A stretch of DNA of 64,000 nt from Arthrobacter sp. (GTDB lineage: Bacteria > Actinomycetota > Actinomycetes > Actinomycetales > Micrococcaceae): contig JAITLQ010000007.1 of NCBI GenBank assembly GCA_031277795.1, forward strand, positions 248,001-312,000. Reading direction: 5' to 3'. Positions 16,732-24,498 of the stretch are shown here, in pieces. Each line of letters begins with the position of its first letter. Position 1 is the stretch's first letter. The notes beneath the pieces were generated by a model. That model saw only the letters and a program-made list of their open reading frames with translations, was not told where the DNA came from and made no database searches. Position numbers and translations under genes: made by a program.

Positions 16732-17523
16732 ATGAGCACGTCGACGCGGGCCCTCGGCCCCGGGACGCAGGGCCGTCGGCCCGCCTATCGAGACGTTCTG
16801 GTGGCGCTCGGCGCCGCACAGAAGCCGGGAGCCGGCGTCCCCGCGTACATGCGCTGGGTCAACCGACGGCTGGCCAGGCCGCTCGCGGCGGCGGCGGTCG
16901 CGGCGGGGCTCGGCGCCAACGCGGTGTCGGTGCTCTCGGCGCTCGTCAGCGCCACCGGGCTCGCCCTGCTGATGGCCTGCCCCCCGAGCTGGGGCCTCGG
17001 GCTGGGGGTGGCGGGGCTGCTGGCCCTCGGCTTCGCCTTGGACTCCGCCGACGGACAGGTGGCCCGCGTGACGGGCACCGGATCCCCGGCGGGGGAGTGG
17101 CTCGATCACGTCATCGACGCCGTGCGCACGCCGGCGATCCACCTCGCCGTGCTCGTGGCGCTGCTGGCGCACCACCGCGTCGAGAGCGGCTGGCTCGCCG
17201 TGCCGCTGCTCTACACGCTCGTCAGCGTGGGCATCTTCATGTCCCAGATCCTGGCCGAGCAGCTGCGGCGGGCCACCCTCGCCACCCGGCCGCCCGCCGT
17301 CGTGCCCTCTCCACCGGCCCCGCCAGGGGCCGGGGTGAGGCGCTCACTCCTGCTGCTCCCGACCGACTTCGGCCTGCTGTGCTGGGTCTTCGCGCTCTGG
17401 GGCGACGCGCCGCTGTTTCTGGGCGGCTACGCGCTGCTCCTGCTCGTCAACGGCGTCCACTTCCCGCTCTCGGCCCGCCGCCGCTACCGCGAGCTGCGTT
17501 CCCTCGAGGGGGTGCGCTCATGA
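16732..17523 (+). CDS. CDP-alcohol phosphatidyltransferase family protein
   Basis: A 263-residue integral membrane enzyme with about six hydrophobic helices. The full catalytic signature of the family (D-x2-D-G-x2-A-R-x8-G-x3-D-x3-D) is present at about residues 103-129, beginning DSADGQVARV and ending DHVID. Such enzymes move a phospho-alcohol from a CDP-linked donor onto a hydroxyl acceptor. The acceptor here is not obvious. Together with the cytidylyltransferase at 9.5 kb, it could attach a phospho-polyol to a lipid or glycan carrier. The ATG is set by GAAGGAGAA just upstream; an in-frame GTG at 16693 has no such site. The end overlaps the next gene by 4 nt. Confidence 0.9.
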   Translation: MSTSTRALGPGTQGRRPAYRDVLVALGAAQKPGAGVPAYMRWVNRRLARPLAAAAVAAGLGANAVSVLSALVSATGLALLMACPPSWGLGLGVAGLLALGFALDSADGQVARVTGTGSPAGEWLDHVIDAVRTPAIHLAVLVALLAHHRVESGWLAVPLLYTLVSVGIFMSQILAEQLRRATLATRPPAVVPSPPAPPGAGVRRSLLLLPTDFGLLCWVFALWGDAPLFLGGYALLLLVNGVHFPLSARRRYRELRSLEGVRS

Positions 17524-18479
17524 GCTCGGGCGGGGAGGCCACCGGGCCGGTGGAGGCCGTGTCCGTCTCGGCGGTCATCGCCACGATCGGGGGACGGCCG
17601 GAGCTGCTGCGCGCGGCGATCGCCTCCATCTTCGATCAGCGCGCGAGCGACGGGCGGCCGTGGCGGCTCGAGGTCATCGTGGTGTTCGACCACGTGGAGC
17701 CCCACGACCTCTCCGACGTGAGCGTGCCGGACGGCTCGCGTCTGCGCGTCGTGCGCAACGAGGGCCCGCGCGGCTTGGCCGGGGGACGCAACACGGGCAT
17801 CCGGGCCGCGAGCGCCGCCGTGGTGGGCCTGTGCGACGACGACGACGCGTGGCTGCCAGGGAAGCTCGCGGCGCAGCTGCCGCTCCTGCAGGCGCACCCG
17901 GAGGCCAAGGCCGTGGCGGGCAGCATGCTCGTGCGGACGGGGGGCAAGGACGTGTTGCGCGCGGCCCCCGAGCGCGTCGGCTTGCCCGAGCTGCTGCGTT
18001 CGCGCGTGCAGGAGATCCACCCCTCGGCCCTCATGTATCGCCGCGCCGAGCTGCTCGGCGAGCTCGGCCTCGTGGACGAGCGGCTGCCCCACGGCTACGG
18101 CGAGGACTACGACATGATGCTGCGGGCCGGGAAGCTCGGCGGGATCGTGTGTGTGGACCAGCCCGTGGTGCGCGTCCTGTGGGACCGCCCCTCGTACTTC
18201 ATGGGCAAGTGGCGCTCGGTGGCGGAGGGGCTGAGCTACCTGCTGGAGAAGTTTCCCGAGTTTGAGCAGGATCCCCGCGGGCTCTCCCGCATGGCGGGGC
18301 AGATCGCCTACGCCAGGGCGGCGTTGGGCGAGCGGGCGGTGGCCTGGGACTGGGCCAAGACGGCGCTGCGCCACGACCGGACCCAGCTGAGGGCGTGGGC
18401 GGCGCTGGCCGTGGCCGGGCGCGTGCTGCCGGCCGGATGGGTGCTGGCGGCCGTCCAGCGGACGGGACACGGTCTGTGA
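17520..18479 (+). CDS. glycosyltransferase family 2 protein
   Basis: A 319-residue GT-A fold transferase. It begins with the GT2 strand VSAVIATIGGRPELL, has the RGLAGGRNTGI stretch and the metal-binding acidic cluster GLCDDDDAW near residue 105, and a putative catalytic-base region HGYGEDYDM near residue 197. There are no TM segments, so it works at the cytoplasmic membrane face on the lipid-linked repeat. It overlaps the upstream gene (ATGA) and the next one (TGATG), which places it in the same operon as the polymerase-flippase. Sugar specificity cannot be read from the sequence. Confidence 0.9.
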   Translation: MSSGGEATGPVEAVSVSAVIATIGGRPELLRAAIASIFDQRASDGRPWRLEVIVVFDHVEPHDLSDVSVPDGSRLRVVRNEGPRGLAGGRNTGIRAASAAVVGLCDDDDAWLPGKLAAQLPLLQAHPEAKAVAGSMLVRTGGKDVLRAAPERVGLPELLRSRVQEIHPSALMYRRAELLGELGLVDERLPHGYGEDYDMMLRAGKLGGIVCVDQPVVRVLWDRPSYFMGKWRSVAEGLSYLLEKFPEFEQDPRGLSRMAGQIAYARAALGERAVAWDWAKTALRHDRTQLRAWAALAVAGRVLPAGWVLAAVQRTGHGL

Positions 18480-21400
18480 TGTCGGCCTTCCGTGAAGCAC
18501 CGGAGCACGGGCCGCTGCCGGCCTGGCCCATCGCCGCGCTGCTCGGCGGGCTGGTGGTGTGGTGGGCGCTCGGGGCGATGGCGTTTGTCGCGTCGGTCGC
18601 CTCCTTCTGCATGATCGTGCTCATGCTGTGCAGGGGCGCGCGCTGGTTGCCCGGGCTCGGTGCGTGGACAGCCCTGTGCGTCTGGGTGCTCGCGTGCGGG
18701 GTCACGCTCACGCAGACCGGCTCGGTGCTGGGCTACGGCATGCGCGCCCTGGACGTGCTCAACGCGGGAGTGGCGGCGCTCTACGTCGCCTCCGCCCGCG
18801 AGCGTCTGACCCGCGAACGGATCGTCCTCATCCTGTGCTGCACCTGGGTCACGGTGGTAGGGCTCGGCTTCGCCGCGCTGCTGGCGCCGGAATCGCGGCT
18901 GAGCACGCCGCTCGGATGGCTCCTGCCCGACGGGCTGCGTTCCAACGCGCTCGTGCGTGACTTCGTGAATCCGCGGTTGGCCGAGGTGCAACAACCGTGG
19001 GGCGCCACGGTGGCGTACGACCGGCCGGCCGCGCCCTTCCCGTACGCGAATTCCTGGGGGCTGGCGTATGCGTTGCTCACCCCCGTGGTGCTCGCGAGGC
19101 TCACCCTGGTCCGCGGCGCGCTGCGCAAGGCGGCCTGGGGCCTCGCGCTCCTGGCCTCGCTCGTGCCGGCGCTGGCGACGTCCAACCGCGGCATGCTCGG
19201 CGCGGTCGGCGTGAGCCTCGCTGCGGCGGCGTTGCGCCTGGCGCTGGCCGGGCGGTGGCGCATGGTGCTCGGCATCTCCGCCGGGGCGGCGCTCGCCGCG
19301 GCGGTCGCGGTCCTCTCCGGCGCCATCGATTCGATCCTCGATCGGCTCCTGCACTCCAGCTCCACGGGCGATCGCCTCGAGCTCTACCAGCGCACCATCG
19401 ATCGCTCCCTCGAGCGCCCGTGGCTGGGGCACGCCTCGCCGCAGCTCGACTCCGTGGTGGGCGTCGCCTTCGGCACGCAGGGCATGGTCTGGTTGCTCAT
19501 CTTCTGCTTCGGCTTCCCGGCGCTGGCGTTCTTCCTCGCCTTTCTGGCGCAGGTGCTCGTCCGCGGCTGGCGGGTCCCCGACACGGCCGGCGCGTGGCTG
19601 TACTCGAGCTTCCCGGCCCTCGTGGTCCTGCTGCCCTTCTACTCGCTCAACACCATCACCACGATCCTGGTGACGGTGCTGGCGGTCACGGTGATCGCCG
19701 GCGCCCGCCCGGCGCGGCCGGCCGCACGGCCGTTCACCTCCATCACGTTCGAGCGCGTGCCCGTGCTGCCGGGCACGGCCCGACGGCGGGTGGGGACCCG
19801 GGCGGCACGGTCCGGCTCCGGGGGCGGGGCCGGCTCTGGTGCGCGCGCGCTCGTCGGTGTCGGCGTCGGAGGGGCCGGGCCTGTGGTCCCCGTCGGCGCT
19901 CCCGCCGTGTCACGGTCGCCCTGGGCCGACGCCGGAACCGGGGCGGCGGCTGTCCCCGGTCGCGGCCGCCATGGGCTGGGCACCGAGGCGCTGGCCGTCG
20001 TCGCGCCGGCCGCGCTCGCCGCGGGCCTGCCGGGCCGTTCCCTGGCCGGCGCATCCCCCCGGCGCGCGGCGCGGAACGGGGGACCCGATGCGGGCGCGCG
20101 CCTGGCCGGGTCGACCTTCGCCCTGGTGATCGTCGGGGCGGTCCTGGCGTTCGGATCCACGCTGCTCGTCGGCCAGGTCGCGGGCGACGGGGCCGCCGGC
20201 GTGTTTTTCCAGATCATCGCCTTCTTCAACATCGCCGTGGTCGGCACCGTGCTCGGCGCGGACACCGCGCTCGTGCGGGAGCTCTCGGCCCGCGTCGCCA
20301 CCGGCGCGGCGGCGGACGGCCCGCGGGTGCTGCGCATCGCGCTCGTGCCGGTGGCGGCCGTCTCCTCGGCCCTCGCGCTCGCCGCCTGGATCGCGGCACC
20401 GGCGCTAGGCGACGAGGGGCTGGCGACGGCCATCCGCTGCGCTGCGCCGTTCGTGCCGCTCGGGGCCGTCATGACGGCCCTCTTCGGTGCGCTGCGCGGA
20501 CTCGGCAGGATCCGGGTGTTCTCCGCGCTGCAGAACGTGACGCTGCCGGTGCTGCGGCTCGCGCTCGTGGCGGCCGTGCTCGTGCTCGGGGCGGGGCTGC
20601 TCCAGCTCACGCTCGCCTGGACGGTGCCCGTGGCGATCGTCCTCTGCCTCGCCGCCGTGTGCGTGGCTCGGGCGGTCCGCTCGGCGGCGGGCCGGCGCGC
20701 CGACGGGGTCGCCCCCGTCGAGCCGTTGCCCGCGCCGTCGGCCAAGCGTTTCTGGTCCTTCGCCTCGGCCCGCGGCGCCGCCGCCCTCGTGGAGACGTGC
20801 CTCGAGTGGGTCGACGTCATCTGCGTCGGGCTGTTCCTCGGCCCCGCGGCGGCCGGGGCCTACGGGGCGGTCAACCGCTACGTGCGGCTGGGCTCCATGC
20901 TCGATCTGACGGCACGGCTCGTGACCTCACCGCTCGTCTCCGCCTCGATGGCGAGGGGGGACACGGGAGCGGCCAGGGCCGTGTACGCGGCAACGACCCG
21001 CGTGCTCGTGGCGGCGGCCTGGCCGTTCTACCTCGTCCTCGTGATCTTCGCCCCCGTGCTGCTTGGCGTCTTCGGTCCCGGCTTTGCCGTGGCGGCGCCG
21101 GCCATGAGCCTGATCGGCCTCGCCATGATGCTTGCCGTCTCGGCTGGCGGGGTGCAATCGGTGTTGCTCATGGCCGGACATTCCAGGTGGCAGCTGCTCA
21201 ACAAGCTCGCGGCGCTGGCGGTGGCCGTCCTGGGCTGCGTGCTGCTCATTCCGCGCTGGGGGCTCGTGGGCGCCGCGACGGCGTGGGCCGCCTCCGTCCT
21301 GCTGGACACCTCTTTGGCCACGTTCCAGGTCTGGCGCCGCTTGGGCTTCGTGCCGCCGCTGGGCAGCATCGGGATTGTGGCCCTGAGCGCGCTGGCCTGC

Positions 21401-21658
21401 TTCGGCGGGGTGGGCCTCGCGATGCGCTGGGGATGCGGGAGCACGTGGTGGGCATTGCTGCTCACGCTGCTCGTGGGTGGAGGCGTCTACGCGGCCCTCG
21501 TGTTCACCCGGCCTGCCGCGTTCGGGCTGGTGGTTCCGGTGCAGGCGCTGCGCCGCACTCTGCGCCGCGTGCTGCGCCGCGTGCTGCGCCGCTTCCGGGG
21601 CGCCGCGCGCAGGGAAGAGGCGGGCAACACGGGCACGGGGGTGGGCATGGCAGAATAG
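18479..21658 (+). CDS. fused O-antigen polymerase (Wzy-like) and oligosaccharide flippase (Wzx/MurJ-like)
   Basis: One uninterrupted 1059-residue frame. Residues 1-420 have about ten hydrophobic helices and the O-antigen ligase/polymerase layout, with a large loop holding AAPFPYANSWG and the segment ATSNRGMLGA. Residues 421-540 are a Gly/Ala/Arg/Pro-rich linker with no methionine and no clear ribosome site. Residues 541-1059 have 12-14 hydrophobic helices in the Wzx/polysaccharide-transporter pattern, starting STFALVIVGAVLAFGSTLL. Polymerase and flippase are normally separate proteins, so this is a natural fusion, or a stop codon or frame has been lost or mis-sequenced in the linker. ATG 18479 overlaps the upstream stop. 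Confidence 0.85.
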   Translation: MSAFREAPEHGPLPAWPIAALLGGLVVWWALGAMAFVASVASFCMIVLMLCRGARWLPGLGAWTALCVWVLACGVTLTQTGSVLGYGMRALDVLNAGVAALYVASARERLTRERIVLILCCTWVTVVGLGFAALLAPESRLSTPLGWLLPDGLRSNALVRDFVNPRLAEVQQPWGATVAYDRPAAPFPYANSWGLAYALLTPVVLARLTLVRGALRKAAWGLALLASLVPALATSNRGMLGAVGVSLAAAALRLALAGRWRMVLGISAGAALAAAVAVLSGAIDSILDRLLHSSSTGDRLELYQRTIDRSLERPWLGHASPQLDSVVGVAFGTQGMVWLLIFCFGFPALAFFLAFLAQVLVRGWRVPDTAGAWLYSSFPALVVLLPFYSLNTITTILVTVLAVTVIAGARPARPAARPFTSITFERVPVLPGTARRRVGTRAARSGSGGGAGSGARALVGVGVGGAGPVVPVGAPAVSRSPWADAGTGAAAVPGRGRHGLGTEALAVVAPAALAAGLPGRSLAGASPRRAARNGGPDAGARLAGSTFALVIVGAVLAFGSTLLVGQVAGDGAAGVFFQIIAFFNIAVVGTVLGADTALVRELSARVATGAAADGPRVLRIALVPVAAVSSALALAAWIAAPALGDEGLATAIRCAAPFVPLGAVMTALFGALRGLGRIRVFSALQNVTLPVLRLALVAAVLVLGAGLLQLTLAWTVPVAIVLCLAAVCVARAVRSAAGRRADGVAPVEPLPAPSAKRFWSFASARGAAALVETCLEWVDVICVGLFLGPAAAGAYGAVNRYVRLGSMLDLTARLVTSPLVSASMARGDTGAARAVYAATTRVLVAAAWPFYLVLVIFAPVLLGVFGPGFAVAAPAMSLIGLAMMLAVSAGGVQSVLLMAGHSRWQLLNKLAALAVAVLGCVLLIPRWGLVGAATAWAASVLLDTSLATFQVWRRLGFVPPLGSIGIVALSALACFGGVGLAMRWGCGSTWWALLLTLLVGGGVYAALVFTRPAAFGLVVPVQALRRTLRRVLRRVLRRFRGAARREEAGNTGTGVGMAE

Positions 21659-21687
21659 ATGCGGGCCGCCCCGCGCGGCGTGCCCGT

Positions 21688-21759
21688 TCCGCCTTGGTGT
21701 AACGGCAGCACGCCGGCCTTTGGAGCCGTGCAGACTAGGTTCGAATCCTAGAGGCGGAG
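21688..21759 (+). tRNA. tRNA-Gln (anticodon TTG)
   Basis: A 72-nt tRNA without encoded CCA. Acceptor arms TCCGCCT (21688-21694) and AGGCGGA (21752-21758) pair perfectly, with discriminator G at 21759. The T arm is CTAGG-TTCGAAT-CCTAG. The anticodon loop CTTTGGA gives TTG, reading CAA; the anticodon stem has four good pairs and a C.U mismatch at 27-43. tRNA-Gln immediately before glmU is a conserved actinobacterial arrangement. Confidence 0.95.
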
Positions 21760-21873
21760 CGCTGCGACGCCGCAGGGCGGCGCGGTGGATCAGACCGAGG
21801 GCAAGCGCCGACGCCCCCGGGAGGGCGCGGAACGCCTGCCGGCGCACCACCCATAGGGGAGCAGAAGAGCCAA

Positions 21874-23346
21874 GTGAGCGACGCTATCCGTCCCGCAGCC
21901 GTGATCGTCCTTGCCGCGGGCGAGGGCACCCGGATGAAGTCCTCCACACCCAAGATCTTGCACAGCATCGGCGGTCGCTCCATGGTGGGCCACGCCATCG
22001 ACGCCGCCTCCGCGCTGGAGCCGGAGCGCCTCGCGGTGGTGGTCCGCCACGAGCGGGACCGCGTCGCCGCCCACGTGCTGGAGCACGCCCCGCAGGTCGC
22101 CATCGTCGACCAGGACAACATCCCCGGCACCGGCCGCGCCGTCGAGGTGGCGCTTGAAGCGCTCGAGGACCTCACCCACGGCACCGTCGTGGTCACCTAC
22201 GGCGACGTTCCGCTGCTCAGCGCCGAACTGCTCACCGAGCTCGTCGCGCGCCACGTCGAGGAGGGCAACGCCGCGACGGTGCTGACCGCCCGCGTGGACG
22301 ATCCCACGGGCTACGGCCGCGTCCTGCGCGCCGAGGACGGCTCGGTGCTCGGCATCGTTGAGCAGAAGGACGCCTCCGAGGAACAGCGCGCCATCAACGA
22401 GATCAACTCGGGGATCTACGCCTTCTCCGCCCAGGCCCTGCGCGGCGCGCTCGAGCGCGTCGGCACGCAGAACGCCCAGGGCGAGAAGTACCTCACCGAC
22501 GTCCTCGGCGTCATGCGCGGGGACGGGGACCGCGTCTCCGCCGCCGTGACCACGGATCAGTGGCAGGTCGAGGGCGCCAACGATCGCGTGCAGCTCTCCG
22601 CGCTGGGCCGGGAGCTCAACCGCCGCATCGTGACCAAGTGGATGCGCGAGGGCGTCACCGTCGTGGATCCCGAGAGCACGTGGATCGACGTCGACGTCAT
22701 GCTCGCCCGCGACGTCACGCTCCTGCCCGGCACGCTGCTGCAGGGCCGCACCGCCATCGGCGAGGGCGCAACGGTCGGCCCCGACACGACGCTGGTCGAC
22801 ACGGTGGTGGGCCGCCGTGCCACGGTCAAGCGCACCGACGCCACGAGCTCGCGCATCGGCGCCGGCGCCTCGGTCGGCCCGTTCGCCTACCTGCGCAAGG
22901 ACACGGTGCTCGGCGAGGACGGCAAGATCGGCGCGTTCTACGAGACCAAGAACGTCACGATCGGCGCCCGCACCAAGCTCTCCCACCTCGGCTACGCCGG
23001 GGACGCGGAGATCGGCGAGGACACCAACATCGGCTGCGGCAACATCACGTCGAACTACGACGGCGTGAACAAGCACCGCACGGTGATCGGCTCGCAGGTC
23101 CGCACGGGCGCCAACACCGTGTTCATCGCCCCCGTGGCGGTGGGCGATGGTGCCTACACGGGCGCCGGCGCCGTGGTCCGCAAGGACGTTCCCGCCGGGG
23201 CCCTGGCCATCTCGCAGGCGCCGCAGGCCAATTCAGAGGGCTGGGTGCAGCGCAAGCGCCCCGGTTCGGCCGCCGCCGTGGCGGCCACCCTGGCCTCCCA
23301 GACCATTTCCGACGCATCCTCCACCCCGCATCAGAACGGAAAGTAA
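21874..23346 (+). CDS. glmU: bifunctional UDP-N-acetylglucosamine pyrophosphorylase / glucosamine-1-phosphate N-acetyltransferase
   Basis: A 490-residue two-domain enzyme that makes UDP-GlcNAc for peptidoglycan and for the surface polysaccharide. The N-terminal uridylyltransferase has VIVLAAGEGTRMKS (about 11-24), and the GDVPLL segment holds the metal-binding aspartate. The C-terminal left-handed beta-helix (about 255-460) has hexapeptide repeats and the acetyl-CoA-binding segment NCGNITSNYDG-like (here GCGNITSNYDG). The last 30 residues are a disordered Ala/Ser tail common in actinobacteria. The start is GTG 21874. Confidence 0.96.
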   Translation: MSDAIRPAAVIVLAAGEGTRMKSSTPKILHSIGGRSMVGHAIDAASALEPERLAVVVRHERDRVAAHVLEHAPQVAIVDQDNIPGTGRAVEVALEALEDLTHGTVVVTYGDVPLLSAELLTELVARHVEEGNAATVLTARVDDPTGYGRVLRAEDGSVLGIVEQKDASEEQRAINEINSGIYAFSAQALRGALERVGTQNAQGEKYLTDVLGVMRGDGDRVSAAVTTDQWQVEGANDRVQLSALGRELNRRIVTKWMREGVTVVDPESTWIDVDVMLARDVTLLPGTLLQGRTAIGEGATVGPDTTLVDTVVGRRATVKRTDATSSRIGAGASVGPFAYLRKDTVLGEDGKIGAFYETKNVTIGARTKLSHLGYAGDAEIGEDTNIGCGNITSNYDGVNKHRTVIGSQVRTGANTVFIAPVAVGDGAYTGAGAVVRKDVPAGALAISQAPQANSEGWVQRKRPGSAAAVAATLASQTISDASSTPHQNGK

Positions 23347-23351
23347 GTCCC

Positions 23352-24332
23352 ATGAGCGAATTGAGCCACAACGTCGACAAGAAGCTGGTGCTCGCCAGCG
23401 GTCGCGCGCACCCCGAGCTGGCGCAGGAGATTGCGGAGGCGCTCGGCACCGAGCTGGCGCCCGTGTCCGCGTACGACTTCGCCAACGGCGAGATCTACGT
23501 GCGCTCGGGCGAGTCCGTGCGTGGCAAGGACTGCTTTGTCATCCAGTCGCACCCGGCCCCGCTGAACAACTGGCTGATGGAACAGCTCATCACCATCGAC
23601 TCGCTCAAGCGCGCCTCGGCCCGCCGCATCACGGTGGTCTCCCCGTTCTACCCCTACGCCCGCCAGGACAAGAAGGGCCGCGGCCGCGAGCCGATCACCG
23701 CCCGCCTGGTTGCCGACCTGTACAAGACGGCCGGCGCCGACCGCATCATGAGCGTCGACCTGCACACCGCGCAGATCCAGGGCTTCTTCGACGGCCCGGT
23801 GGATCACCTCATGGCGATCCCGCTCCTGGCCGACTACATCCGCACCCGCGTGGGCAGCGACAACATCACCGTGGTGTCCCCCGACACCGGGCGCGTGCGC
23901 GTGGCCGAGCAGTGGGCGGATCGCCTGGGCGGCGTCCCGCTCGCGTTCGTGCACAAGTCGCGCGACCTGACGGTGCCGAACAAGGCCGAGTCCAAGACCG
24001 TGGTGGGGCAGATCGAGGGACGCACCTGTGTGCTCATCGACGACATGATCGACACCGGCGGCACGATCGCCGGTGCCGTGCGCGTCCTCAAGGAGGCCGG
24101 CGCCAAGGACGTCATCATCGCCGCCACGCACGCCGTCTTCTCCGACCCGGCCGCGCAGCGCCTGGCCGAGTGTGGCGCCCGCGAGGTCGTCGTGACGAAC
24201 ACGCTGCCGGTTCCGGCCGCCAAGCGCTTCTCCAACCTGACGGTGCTCTCCATCGCGCCGCTGATCGCCCGCGCGATCAAGGAGGTCTTCGAGGACGGCT
24301 CCGTGACGAGCCTCTTCGACGGCCGCGCCTGA
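23352..24332 (+). CDS. prs: ribose-phosphate diphosphokinase (PRPP synthetase)
   Basis: A 326-residue class I PRPP synthase that joins ribose 5-phosphate and ATP into PRPP for nucleotide, His and Trp synthesis. Motifs include FANGEIYV, the PYARQDKKGRGREPI flexible-loop region, the metal-site VDLHTAQIQGFFD, and the PRPP-binding loop VLIDDMIDTGGT (about 225-236). It lies 5 nt after glmU and is closed by a strong terminator, so glmU-prs form an operon. PRPP also serves the phosphoribosyltransferase at 46 kb. Confidence 0.96.
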   Translation: MSELSHNVDKKLVLASGRAHPELAQEIAEALGTELAPVSAYDFANGEIYVRSGESVRGKDCFVIQSHPAPLNNWLMEQLITIDSLKRASARRITVVSPFYPYARQDKKGRGREPITARLVADLYKTAGADRIMSVDLHTAQIQGFFDGPVDHLMAIPLLADYIRTRVGSDNITVVSPDTGRVRVAEQWADRLGGVPLAFVHKSRDLTVPNKAESKTVVGQIEGRTCVLIDDMIDTGGTIAGAVRVLKEAGAKDVIIAATHAVFSDPAAQRLAECGAREVVVTNTLPVPAAKRFSNLTVLSIAPLIARAIKEVFEDGSVTSLFDGRA

Positions 24333-24351
24333 GCACCCAGCGCACGCCAGT

Positions 24352-24399
24352 GCCGCCCCGCCCGCCGGTTTCCGGTGGGCGGGGCGGCGCCGTTTTTTT
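24352..24399 (+). terminator. rho-independent terminator of glmU-prs
   Basis: A 17-bp GC-rich stem (24352-24368 with 24372-24388, one G.U pair, TTT loop) is followed by seven T residues at 24393-24399. Confidence 0.92.
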
Positions 24400-24498
24400 C
24401 GCCGTGGGCCGGGTCCCCCTGCACCGAGTAACCCCGGCCTGCGGTCTTCCGCGGCGCTTGCGTTTCCCTTGCTGGCCCGCCCCTGGTGAACTGGACCC

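Noticed and set aside
19739..20100. A frameshift in the linker of the polymerase-flippase frame
   Set aside because: No other frame gives a convincing end for the polymerase or start for the flippase; the single frame keeps normal codon bias on both sides. Left as an alternative in the finding.
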